This document shows, piece by piece, positions 26,436 through 34,781 of a stretch of 64,000 nt of DNA. Numbering within the stretch: position 1 is the stretch's first letter; every line of letters starts with the position of its first letter. Under the pieces are notes generated by a model. That model saw nothing but the letters and a program-made list of their open reading frames with translations, did not search any database and was not told the DNA's origin. Source of the stretch: Bacillota bacterium (GTDB lineage: Bacteria > Bacillota > Negativicutes > Sporomusales > Sporomusaceae). The position numbers and the translations under genes are program-made. Location of the stretch: assembly GCA_017889705.1 (NCBI GenBank), contig JAGGAB010000015.1:1-64000 (forward strand), given 5' to 3'.

Positions 26436-27116
26436 CTAGTTATTCAGTTTAACTGTCACATCATTATCATCTACTTGAAAATACTTTCGCATTTTATCAA
26501 ATGACCTTTTCTTATGAAGATGCATTAATTCTCTCATCTCTTTTGGCTTTTTTTGCTGGAAATACGTGACCATTGCATGATGCTCTTTGCGGGAATCGCG
26601 GATAATATTGGGGAATATCTGGAACACCATCCGCATCCTTTTTTCAGACTCCATCATTTCGAATATAGTATCAATTAAAATTTGATTTTCGCTCGCTTGA
26701 ATAATCAACCGGTGAAAAGCCTTGTTGATTTCTCCATACTTTTTTATGTCATTTTGCGCAAAAGCCTCATCCATTTCATTTTCGTAGCTTTCGAGCTTTT
26801 TGATCAAGGCCGTATCAGCATTCATTACCGCAAGTTCAGCCGCAAACGGTTCCAGGCACTCCCTGATCTGCAACATATCCTTGATTTTTTTGGGTGAAAT
26901 GCCAGTCACCTTTGAACCAACATGCGGTATTGTTTCAACCAGTCCCTCAACATTCAGTTCCTTTAACGCTTCGCGAACAGGAATGTCGCTAACACGGTAC
27001 TCTGTCGCGATTTGTTTTATCACAAGATGAGTTCCTGGTTCCAGTATTCCCGCTAAAATTTTTCTCTTTATTTCCTGATAGACTGACTCCGATTTTGTCA
27101 TTGGCGAAATTGGCAT
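26436..27116 (-). CDS. GntR-family regulator, FCD subfamily, of the C4-acid cluster
   Basis: A 226-residue regulator. The ATG at 27116 follows GAGGTG by about 7 nt. The winged-helix domain contains VIKQIATEYRVSDIPVREAL and VEGLVETIPHVGSKVTGISP; the FCD domain has ECLEPFAAELAVMNADT, INKAFHRLIIQASENQ and RKEHHAMVTYFQQKK, with the His residues that bind metal or effector in this fold. It lies inside the C4-acid cluster, and three palindromes (26204, 36161, 38516) with shared half-sites are likely its operators. Repressor or activator is not known. Confidence 0.88.
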   Translation of the reverse strand: MPISPMTKSESVYQEIKRKILAGILEPGTHLVIKQIATEYRVSDIPVREALKELNVEGLVETIPHVGSKVTGISPKKIKDMLQIRECLEPFAAELAVMNADTALIKKLESYENEMDEAFAQNDIKKYGEINKAFHRLIIQASENQILIDTIFEMMESEKRMRMVFQIFPNIIRDSRKEHHAMVTYFQQKKPKEMRELMHLHKKRSFDKMRKYFQVDDNDVTVKLNN

Positions 27117-27310
27117 CTGTGTACACCTCAAGCAAGATTATTAAGTTCCCATTTATAGGTATTATTATAAGTATGATGTAAATATATAATATATTTTTTG
27201 TATCGTCAATGCCAAAGTTTATTATTTGAAACTTGAGTAGAAATAGAGCGTTGTTCTAATTGCACTTTACATATAATCACCCTGATTTACACTCTTATTC
27301 TATACAAAGG

Positions 27311-28267
27311 TCAATGGATAGAAAAGCATGGTTTTGAACCTGACAAGACTCTAATTACTTCTTCAGCAGCCATTATACCAACACGATTAGATGATTCTCC
27401 AGTACTTGCCCCAATATGTGGAGTAAGTATTACATTGCCTAATGTAAACAGACTACTGTCTTGCTGCAAAGGTTCCGCGGCAAAAGTATCCAGGGCAGCA
27501 CCACTTATGACTCCTGTTTGCAAAGCTTTAACTAAATCCGACTCTACCACTAATTCGCCTCGAGCTGTATTAATCAGGTAGGCAGACCGTTTCATCAATT
27601 TAAGCGTATTTTGGTTAACCATGTTGATTGTTTCGGGAATAGCTGGAACATGCAAGGATAGGAAATCCGCTTCGGAAAACACCTCGCCTAAAGGTCTATA
27701 AATGTCTCCGTACTTGTCAACAAGGTCGCGCCGCTTCCGCATGTCAAACGCTATAATTTTCATATCAAATGCGACCGCCCGTTTGATCACTTCACTGCCG
27801 ATATTGCCTGTGCCGACAATTCCCAGTGTTTTCCCTCCCAGTTCCGTCCCCACACTCTTTGCCCATGCCCCGCTATGCATCCGGTTATTAAGCTGGGGAA
27901 TATCTCTTGCCAGGGAAATCATGAGTCCCAGCGTCAATTCCGCTACCGACCGGGTATTGGCTCCGGGAGTTGTGGTAACCGCCACTTCATAGCGTTGTGC
28001 AGCTGCTACATTAATCGTATTATATCCCACGCCGCATCTGGCAATAATTTTGAGGTTGGGCACACCAGCAGCAATTACTTTTTCCGTAATCGCATCATTA
28101 CCTGCCACAATTGCAGAAATCCCTTCTATTTGCGCAAGCATCTCCGTTTCTTGTAACGGCCGCTCGTACGGACTCAAAACAACTTCAAAGCCGTTATCCC
28201 TCAATAAAGTTAATCCCTCCATAGACCGTCGGAAAGACAGAGCAGTAACCAGAACCCGTTTTCCCAT
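27311..28267 (-). CDS. D-isomer-specific 2-hydroxyacid dehydrogenase
   Basis: A 318-residue NAD-dependent dehydrogenase. Residues show the Rossmann motif GKTLGIVGTGNIGSEVIKRA, the substrate Arg in INTARGELV, the catalytic Glu in DTFAAEPLQ and His in LTPHIGAST. It resembles phosphoglycerate-dehydrogenase-like enzymes without an ACT domain. In this cluster it more likely acts on a 2-hydroxy acid or its keto form (for example reduction of oxaloacetate or hydroxypyruvate) than in serine synthesis. GGGGTG precedes the ATG. Confidence 0.88.
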   Translation of the reverse strand: MGKRVLVTALSFRRSMEGLTLLRDNGFEVVLSPYERPLQETEMLAQIEGISAIVAGNDAITEKVIAAGVPNLKIIARCGVGYNTINVAAAQRYEVAVTTTPGANTRSVAELTLGLMISLARDIPQLNNRMHSGAWAKSVGTELGGKTLGIVGTGNIGSEVIKRAVAFDMKIIAFDMRKRRDLVDKYGDIYRPLGEVFSEADFLSLHVPAIPETINMVNQNTLKLMKRSAYLINTARGELVVESDLVKALQTGVISGAALDTFAAEPLQQDSSLFTLGNVILTPHIGASTGESSNRVGIMAAEEVIRVLSGSKPCFSIH

Positions 28268-28305
28268 AAGGATACACCCCTTATACTAATAAAATTCCTG
28301 ATCCA

Positions 28306-29172
28306 TCAAGATAGTCTCGCGAGTAAGTGCTCCCGCCCGGAAACTAACATATTTATACCTAAATCCGCAGGTGAAAAACCAAGCGCCAGACCAATAAGCT
28401 GAGACAAATGCAATACCGGCATTTCCTGACTGCAACCGACAACCACCTGCCCTTCCTGCTGGTTGATATCTAATGACATCTGGCAAAGCGGGCACGGAGT
28501 AACAATACAGTCTGTTCCAGCTTTAACAGCACTTTGATTAATCTGTCCGGTAATACGGACAACATCAGTTTCTGCCGGATAAGTGGCATGAAAACCGCAA
28601 CACTGAAGCTTAGCCGAAAACTCGATAGGTTCAGCCCCCAGAGCAATGATTAATTTTTCCAACGACTGTGGATTGGCATAATCTTCGAAGTTCATGATTG
28701 CTGGCGGGCGAAGCAGATGACAACCGTAGTAAGCAGCCACTTTAAGCCCGGTAAGCGGACGCCTGACCATCGCCTTTAGCTTGGCCAATCCATATTCGCC
28801 GACAAGCACCCATAACAGGTGAGTGATATCACTGGTACCGGCATAATGGATATTGGCCTTGGCTAAAATCTGATTGACTTTCTCTTTCTCACCGTTATCC
28901 AGCTGTGTTTTGGCCTTGCGCAACATCAGGGTACAGGTATTACAGACAGTTAAAAGCGGCAGTCCCATTGCTTCGGCCAGCGAAATGTTCCGGGCATTAA
29001 TGGCTGTGATCGTCAGTTCATCAATATCCTGGGCATGGGAAGCACCGCAGCAAATCCAGCCGGGAATCTCCACTAATTCAATCCCGAGAGCTTTTGCGAC
29101 TTTAGTTGTAGCAATATAATTTTCTTTCGCAGCTCCTTCGAGGACACAACCGGGAAAAAAAGCGTATTTCAT
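28306..29172 (-). CDS. HdrB-like CCG-domain subunit (SdhE type) of a fumarate reductase/succinate dehydrogenase
   Basis: A 288-residue protein with two CCG domains, as in heterodisulfide reductase subunit B and SdhE of type-E succinate:quinone reductases. Visible motifs are KYAFFPGCVLEG, IPGWICCGASHAQ, VCNTCTLMLRKAK, AAYYGCHLLRPP, LQCCGFHATYP and VTPCPLCQMSLD. Each pair can hold a non-cubane [4Fe-4S] cluster. Its ATG overlaps the sdhB stop (ATGA), so it is made together with SdhAB. No membrane helix was seen. Confidence 0.88.
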   Translation of the reverse strand: MKYAFFPGCVLEGAAKENYIATTKVAKALGIELVEIPGWICCGASHAQDIDELTITAINARNISLAEAMGLPLLTVCNTCTLMLRKAKTQLDNGEKEKVNQILAKANIHYAGTSDITHLLWVLVGEYGLAKLKAMVRRPLTGLKVAAYYGCHLLRPPAIMNFEDYANPQSLEKLIIALGAEPIEFSAKLQCCGFHATYPAETDVVRITGQINQSAVKAGTDCIVTPCPLCQMSLDINQQEGQVVVGCSQEMPVLHLSQLIGLALGFSPADLGINMLVSGREHLLARLS

Positions 29173-30119
29173 GGCTGTTCACTCTCCTTTAGTGCATTCA
29201 GAATGGCCTTGATTTGATCATGTCCTTTCACCTTGGTCGGGAAATAAAAGGGGTTTAATTTGCCGCGACGTATCAGTTTTAGCGCCAGCGGAAATTTCTT
29301 TATGGAGCCCAAGACGCCGATGCTGCGCACCGACAACTTGGCTTCATTGAGTCGGCCGGTATCGGTAATATCCTGAAGAAACGCTAAAGCATGCCGGGCG
29401 CCGGGACTATCAGTATATCCCATTTGTATAGAAAGGCGGCGCAAACGAGCGATGTCCTCGCCGGGCGCCAGACCTTTCGGGCACTTGGCAATGCATTCTG
29501 CGCAATGCAGACACTTCCAGAGCCCCTTATCCAGGATGGCTTTGATACGTTCCGGCGCCGACTTGTCCCGGGTATCGGCGACAAATTTCCACACTTTTGA
29601 ATAGGTAAAAGGTTCGAGAAAATCATTGTGATTAGCGGTGAGTTTGGAACATTCTGAAGCACAAGCACCACATAAAATACAAGCGGCCTGAGTATTGATT
29701 TTTTTAAAATCAGCGGCACTTTGGCGACAGCCATTTTGCACGGAAAATTTATCCTGTGGTATCAGCCAAGTCTGATCATCTGCAAGATGCCTGGTTTTTT
29801 CTTCCCAGCCAACTACCAAGTCGCGGATTACTGTAAAGTTCTGGAGTGGCGCAAGCGTCAGCGTATCACCAAATCGATCCAAAGTGGCGTCAAGCGGGGT
29901 TTCGCAAGCCAAGGTAGCTTGTCCGTTCACCCTGATGGCACAGGCGCCGCAGACAGCCGAACGACAGGCAGCGGTAAACGCCAGTGTAGGGTCAAGCGTA
30001 TCTTTTATGGTAATTAACCCCCATAGAATGGTTTTTCCAGGCTGATGGGAAAAGGAATATTCCTGGGTAAATTTTCGAGCTCCGTCGAATCGTTCGATTA
30101 TATATGTAATCTGACGCAT
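29169..30119 (-). CDS. Succinate dehydrogenase/fumarate reductase iron-sulfur subunit
   Basis: A 316-residue Fe-S protein. The N-terminal plant-type ferredoxin domain binds [2Fe-2S] (CRSAVCGACAIRVNG and LACETP); the C-terminal helical domain has CILCGACASEC and CLHCAECIAKCPKG for the [3Fe-4S]/[4Fe-4S] clusters. The ATG at 30119 overlaps the sdhA stop (TGATG) and follows AAAGGA. It is longer than usual SdhB (about 240-250 aa), like SdhB of type-E enzymes or the front half of thiol:fumarate reductase TfrB. Confidence 0.9.
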   Translation of the reverse strand: MRQITYIIERFDGARKFTQEYSFSHQPGKTILWGLITIKDTLDPTLAFTAACRSAVCGACAIRVNGQATLACETPLDATLDRFGDTLTLAPLQNFTVIRDLVVGWEEKTRHLADDQTWLIPQDKFSVQNGCRQSAADFKKINTQAACILCGACASECSKLTANHNDFLEPFTYSKVWKFVADTRDKSAPERIKAILDKGLWKCLHCAECIAKCPKGLAPGEDIARLRRLSIQMGYTDSPGARHALAFLQDITDTGRLNEAKLSVRSIGVLGSIKKFPLALKLIRRGKLNPFYFPTKVKGHDQIKAILNALKESEQP

Positions 30120-31828
30120 CAATATTTCCTTTCTGCCGGCTGGTAGCGAGTCACGACTACCGGGCGATACGATATATTGTAGCCGGCTGTTTGTTTGGTA
30201 ATAAGCGTATGCTTGAGAAAACCCTCATCATCCCGTTCAGGGAAATCCGCTCGACAGTGGCTGCCTCGGCTTTCCTGCCGATGGAGAGCTCCTAGGACAA
30301 CGGCTTTGGCTACTGACAACATGCTGCCCAGCTCAATATAGTTGACAAATATCGTATTATATACTTTATTTGAATCCAGCACCTGGACAGTCTGGTACTC
30401 CTCGATCAGTTGATCCACAATGGTTATTGCTGCAGCCATTTCTGCTTCCGTGCGGAAGACACCGACGTTATTCCACATAATCTCAGCCAGTCTGTCTCTA
30501 ATGCCAGTAATTGTCGCGCCTGTTTTTCGACTGGTGACAAGGAAAAACTTATCTTCCCATTCTTTGGCGGCCTTATCCACACTAGCAACCTCGACTACCT
30601 GTCTTTGTCTGGCGCAGTCGGCAGCTCCCTTGCCAGCAAATTTGCCGAAGGCTATGATGTCTGCCAGTGAGTTGCCACCCAGGCGGTTAGCTCCGTGTAT
30701 GGACACACAGGCTGCCTCGCCGGCGGCATATACGCCGGTAACAGCAGTAGTACAAGTGCGGTAATCAAGCACATCAATGCCGCCCATAGTGTAGTGACAA
30801 CTTGGCCGAATGGGGATGGGCTGCTCGATGGGATCGACTTGTTCAAATGTGATAGCAAGTTCGCGAATTTGCGGCAGACGCTCCAGGATTTTTTCCCGTC
30901 CTAGATGTCTTAGGTCTAATTGCACATAAGCGCTAAGACCCTGGCCAAAGCCCCGTCCTTCCTTAATTTCGGTTTCAATAGCCTGCGAAACCAAGTCGCG
31001 GGTGGCTAGTTCCATTTTTTCCGGCGCATAACGGGCCATGAACCGCTCACCCTGATTGTTTAACAAATAACCGCCTTCACCCCGTGAGGCCTCAGACATG
31101 AGAATACCGGTACCGGCCAAACCAGTAGGATGGAATTGGACAAATTCGGGATCTTTTAGTGCAATTCCGGCATCAAGGCAAGCAGCCATACCATCACCGG
31201 TAGAGGTAAAAGGATTGGTAGTCCTGAGCCAATAGATACGCCCGGCGCCGCCTGTAGCCACGACAATGGCTTTGGCAGCAAGGGGAACAATACGCCCGCC
31301 TTTCATGTCATAAGCGACCACACCATTGAGTTGGCCATCCTTGACAACAATCTGCAGCAAATACCATTCTGTCAGCATTTTAACACCATGTTTCAAACAC
31401 TGTTCATAAAGCGTGTGTAAAATTACATGCCCGGTAACATCTGCTGAGAAACAAGTGCGTGGAGAGGAAGCGCCGCCAAAGTTGCGCTGAGCAATACGCC
31501 CTTCACTGTCCCGCGAAAAAGGAACGCCGAAATAGTCCAGTTCCCTAATCGCGTCAGGCATCTGACTCACAAAGTATTCGATGGCATCCTGGTCGCCTAA
31601 GTAGTCACTGCCTTTTACTGTGTCAAAAGAATGTTTTTCAAGTGAATCAGCCGGATCCATATTCTTAAGGGCGCCGTTGATTCCGCCCTGCGCGCAACCG
31701 GTAGCGGAACGGGTAGGAAACATTTTGGTCATCAGTGCGACACTCAAGCCTTCCTGCCGCACAGCCTCCAAAGCCGCCCGCATACCGGCTCCTCCACTGC
31801 CAATTACAAGTACATCATAATTTTCCAT
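30119..31828 (-). CDS. Succinate dehydrogenase/fumarate reductase flavoprotein subunit
   Basis: A 569-residue FAD enzyme that interconverts fumarate and succinate. Motifs in order: VLVIGSGGAGMRAALEA, TRSATGCAQGGINGAL, AIVVATGGAGRIYW, EFVQFHPTGLAGTG, SEASRGEGGYLLN, RPSCHYTMGGI, and HGANRLGGNSLADII. The His that usually holds FAD covalently (TRSH) is Ala42 here, so FAD is probably bound non-covalently. Catalytic His/Arg regions are kept. With SdhB and an HdrB-like subunit and no membrane anchor, it resembles thiol:fumarate reductase or an anchorless type-E enzyme. Confidence 0.92.
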   Translation of the reverse strand: MENYDVLVIGSGGAGMRAALEAVRQEGLSVALMTKMFPTRSATGCAQGGINGALKNMDPADSLEKHSFDTVKGSDYLGDQDAIEYFVSQMPDAIRELDYFGVPFSRDSEGRIAQRNFGGASSPRTCFSADVTGHVILHTLYEQCLKHGVKMLTEWYLLQIVVKDGQLNGVVAYDMKGGRIVPLAAKAIVVATGGAGRIYWLRTTNPFTSTGDGMAACLDAGIALKDPEFVQFHPTGLAGTGILMSEASRGEGGYLLNNQGERFMARYAPEKMELATRDLVSQAIETEIKEGRGFGQGLSAYVQLDLRHLGREKILERLPQIRELAITFEQVDPIEQPIPIRPSCHYTMGGIDVLDYRTCTTAVTGVYAAGEAACVSIHGANRLGGNSLADIIAFGKFAGKGAADCARQRQVVEVASVDKAAKEWEDKFFLVTSRKTGATITGIRDRLAEIMWNNVGVFRTEAEMAAAITIVDQLIEEYQTVQVLDSNKVYNTIFVNYIELGSMLSVAKAVVLGALHRQESRGSHCRADFPERDDEGFLKHTLITKQTAGYNISYRPVVVTRYQPAERKY

Positions 31829-31874
31829 TATTCACCTCGTATGTTAACTTCACTTTACGATAACCAAGACCTTG

Positions 31875-31908
31875 CAAAAAGCCCACAGCAAGATATGTGC
31901 TGCAGGCT
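31875..31908 (-). terminator. Terminator inside the C4-acid cluster
   Basis: Minus-strand AGCC-TG-CAGCA ... TGCTG-TG-GGCT (31908-31880) followed by TTTTT. It lies between the fumarase beta stop and the sdhA start, so the upstream and sdh genes are probably separate or partly attenuated transcripts. Confidence 0.7.
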
Positions 31909-31952
31909 CTAAAAATCATCTTCAATTTATAGGATATCACACGAAAATAGTC

Positions 31953-32531
31953 TTAAAAAGTTTCCATCACTTTTAATGCTTGGTCTTTAATGTCTTGGTA
32001 AATGCTCTTGCCATTTGAATCCATGGTAACTGCAAATGGACCAAACTTTTCAACCTTAAGCAGCCACAAAGCTTCCGGCATACCTTTTTCCAGCCAGTAT
32101 CCTCCGCCAACTTCCTGCACGGCAGAGGCAAGTTTTACGGCACAACCAGGTGCGGCCTGCAAGTATACTTGCTTATACTTTTGAAATGCCTTCAAGCTGT
32201 CGTCACGCATGCCGCCTTTGCCAATAATCATTTTGACACCTAACTGACCAACCATTTCCGCATAAGGCTCCATACGCATACTGGTTGTCGGACCAACAAC
32301 TACCATTTCCCAACCGGTTTTAGTTTTCTTCAACACAGGACCAGCATGGAACACAGCACTCCCGGCAAAATCAACTGGTAGTTCGCCGCCTTGTTGCAAT
32401 AATTTTTTCACCTCTAAATGCCCCATATCGCGTGACGTAAACACCGTACCGGTGATATATACCGTATCGCCGACATTAAGTTTTTCAACATCTGCGTTTT
32501 TGAGCGGTATATTCAATTCATATGTTGCCAT
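31953..32531 (-). CDS. Class I fumarase / L-tartrate dehydratase, beta subunit
   Basis: A 192-residue subunit matching the C-terminal domain of class I fumarase. It has VYITGTVFTSRDMGHLE, HAGPVLKK, VVVGPTTSMRMEPYAEMVG, IIGKGGMRDDSLKAFQKYKQ and a conserved end (WLLKVEKFGPFAVTMDSNG). It is encoded 3 nt after the alpha subunit. Fumarase and L-tartrate dehydratase cannot be told apart at this level; the coupled fumarate reductase favours fumarate as product or substrate. Confidence 0.9.
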   Translation of the reverse strand: MATYELNIPLKNADVEKLNVGDTVYITGTVFTSRDMGHLEVKKLLQQGGELPVDFAGSAVFHAGPVLKKTKTGWEMVVVGPTTSMRMEPYAEMVGQLGVKMIIGKGGMRDDSLKAFQKYKQVYLQAAPGCAVKLASAVQEVGGGYWLEKGMPEALWLLKVEKFGPFAVTMDSNGKSIYQDIKDQALKVMETF

Positions 32532-32534
32532 CTG

Positions 32535-33428
32535 CTATTCCCCCTTTCCAAACAAATATTCACGCCGTCCGTCCGGATAGATGCGAACGCCCATCCTTCT
32601 GGCAACCCAGCAATGAAAATTAATGGCTACCGGACAAATGGCCGTATGAGTTGCCGCCATGCCGATTTTTACTGCCATACAGGTTGTATTGCCGCCAATG
32701 CCGGCAGGACCGAGTCCCAGCTTGTTGATGTTTTCCAACAGTTCTTCTTCCAGTTCGTTAAGCAACGGATCAGGATTTTTATCCCGCCAATCGCGGGTGC
32801 TGACAGCTCTCCGGCTCAATTTAGCGGCAACATCCATCTGTCCACCGATGCCTATACCGATTGAAGAAGGCGGACAAGGCATGCCGCCGGCGTTAATCAC
32901 GGTTTCATATACAAGTGTTTTAAGTCCTTTGTAGTCACTGCCAAGTTGAGCCGTAGTCATTGTTTTATAAACATTACCCAGCTCAGCACCGCAACCTTTG
33001 AAGCTCATTACCATTTCAATGTATTCTTGGCCGGGACAATATAGATACTCCATGTTAGGAACACCATCACCCGAATTATTTCCCGGGTTTTTCCGCGTCA
33101 GAGAGTGAACAATACTGGGGCGTGCATAACCGTTGCCGGTTGCCTCCACCATTGCCTTGGGAACATATTGACTGAGCAGGTCCAGCCCTTCCACACTGCC
33201 ATAACTAAAATACACGGTAGGAAAACCCGGCGACTGACAAACAGGTTTATCGTCTTTATCTGCCATATCTACATTGTCCAACATCGACGACAGCATGGCC
33301 TTTGCCCCCGGACTAGTTTCTTTTTGCAAACCCTGTTTCAGCAATACCAAGCTGTCGGGAGAAACATGCGTGCAGGTTTCCTTGACCCAATTGTAAACTT
33401 CTTCATAAGTTATATTAAATTTTGTCAC
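32535..33428 (-). CDS. Class I fumarase / L-tartrate dehydratase, alpha subunit
   Basis: A 297-residue oxygen-sensitive hydro-lyase carrying a [4Fe-4S] cluster. The three expected cysteine contexts are visible: MSFKGCGAELGN, GGMPCPPSSIGIGIGG and GIGGNTTCMAVKIG. The protein reads NPGNNSGDGVPNMEY in the middle, also family-typical. Together with the beta subunit it catalyses malate = fumarate + water, or dehydration of tartrate to oxaloacetate. Confidence 0.92.
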   Translation of the reverse strand: MTKFNITYEEVYNWVKETCTHVSPDSLVLLKQGLQKETSPGAKAMLSSMLDNVDMADKDDKPVCQSPGFPTVYFSYGSVEGLDLLSQYVPKAMVEATGNGYARPSIVHSLTRKNPGNNSGDGVPNMEYLYCPGQEYIEMVMSFKGCGAELGNVYKTMTTAQLGSDYKGLKTLVYETVINAGGMPCPPSSIGIGIGGQMDVAAKLSRRAVSTRDWRDKNPDPLLNELEEELLENINKLGLGPAGIGGNTTCMAVKIGMAATHTAICPVAINFHCWVARRMGVRIYPDGRREYLFGKGE

Positions 33429-33524
33429 AATTTATCACGCTCCTTATCAAGCGAGCATAGCCTCCAACTGCGAAGTAACTATCAACTTGTTTACAGTCGG
33501 AGGCAATACAAGCTAAACTACTGA

Positions 33525-34715
33525 TTATTTTACGGTTTCAACGACAGATGTTTTAATTGCCTCATCTGTTAATTCTTGTCCAATGCCGGGGAGATCAGGT
33601 ATGTCATAAACACCGTTATGCGGCAAGTAATTATATTTGCAGGTATTGGTATTCGCCTCCAACAAAGCGTAACGATGCAGTTCGTGAATAGCAAAGTTTG
33701 GAATAGCCGCTTCAAGGTGCAGAGCGGCTGCAGTCATGATCGGCCCACCGCAAACATGAACCTGGCAGGTCATGTCATAAACATGGGCCATATCACAAAT
33801 CTTTTTGCCTTCCGTAAAACCACCGCAAGTACCGAGATCGGGCTGAATTACGTCAAGTGATCCGTCTTCAAGGAACGGTCGGAAACCCCAACGGGTATAA
33901 ACACGTTCGCCAGCGGCAATGGGAATGTTCACATTGTCTGCTACTTTTTTCATCTGTTTCGGATTTAATGGCATAACAGGTTCTTCATAAAAGAAAATAT
34001 CCAGTTCTTCAATCATTTTACCGAATTTTATTGCCGAAGTAGTATCGGTAAGCGCATGTGCTTCGACAATAATATCAACATCAGGCCCTACTGCTTCACG
34101 CATAGCTTTCAAACGGTCATATCCGACGCGCAGCACCTTGGCCGGCAACGGTCCACAAAGGTTACGCTTCTTCACATTACCGAACTCATCCATTTCGTTT
34201 ACATCGACCTTGATCGCATCATAACCGTCAGCAACCGCTTGCAGCGCTGCATCTGCATATTGCTTCGGCTCAACCAGAATAGATTTCTGCTTCGCTTTGC
34301 CCCAGCCAAATTGCAACTGACTGGCATATGTCCTGACATTGTCACGGCATTTTCCACCCAGCAGCTCATATACCGGTACATTTAACACCTTTCCCTTGAT
34401 ATCCCATAACGCAATATCAATAGCACTCATACCGGCAGATACAACCGTACCGCCGCCTTGTCCCCAGAATGTTTTCTTTTGCATTTTGTCCCATATGGCT
34501 TCATTCTGCATTGGATTCATGCCAATAATGATTTTTGCCAAGTCTTTTGCCATACCAAGCCCGGCTGACGCTCCCACGCCATATGCCATACCGACTTCAC
34601 CAAAGCCGGAAATACCTTCGTCTGTGTTGATCTTGACAACAACAGGCCGCCATTTGCTAGTTGATGACTGAAGGTCATTCGCTACATCAATAATGTCCAC
34701 GCTTGTAATTTTCAT
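33525..34715 (-). CDS. Enolase-superfamily sugar-acid/hydroxy-acid dehydratase (mandelate racemase subgroup)
   Basis: A 396-residue protein with the capping domain (residues about 1-125) and barrel. Active-site elements: Lys in DAIKVDVNEMD, EAH in DIIVEAHALTD, EEP in FFYEEPVMP, GERVYTRWGFRPFLEDG, QPDLGTCGGFTEGKKI and the His in VHVCGGP. EAH in place of a KxK-type second base and GERxYTRWG are like galactonate/galactarate-type dehydratases. It removes water from the alpha carbon of an acid sugar or small hydroxy acid; given its neighbours (fumarase, fumarate reductase) a C4-C6 hydroxy acid is likely. Exact substrate is unknown. Confidence 0.85.
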   Translation of the reverse strand: MKITSVDIIDVANDLQSSTSKWRPVVVKINTDEGISGFGEVGMAYGVGASAGLGMAKDLAKIIIGMNPMQNEAIWDKMQKKTFWGQGGGTVVSAGMSAIDIALWDIKGKVLNVPVYELLGGKCRDNVRTYASQLQFGWGKAKQKSILVEPKQYADAALQAVADGYDAIKVDVNEMDEFGNVKKRNLCGPLPAKVLRVGYDRLKAMREAVGPDVDIIVEAHALTDTTSAIKFGKMIEELDIFFYEEPVMPLNPKQMKKVADNVNIPIAAGERVYTRWGFRPFLEDGSLDVIQPDLGTCGGFTEGKKICDMAHVYDMTCQVHVCGGPIMTAAALHLEAAIPNFAIHELHRYALLEANTNTCKYNYLPHNGVYDIPDLPGIGQELTDEAIKTSVVETVK

Positions 34716-34781
34716 TATTTACCCCACCTTTTCTCTAATGTTATATATTTGTCACAGGATTCCAAGATAAACGACCAACGC

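Noticed and set aside
26217..26504. A 95-codon plus-strand frame next to the palindrome
   Set aside because: Begins within the palindrome, overlaps the GntR terminator and gene end, and lacks a ribosome site.
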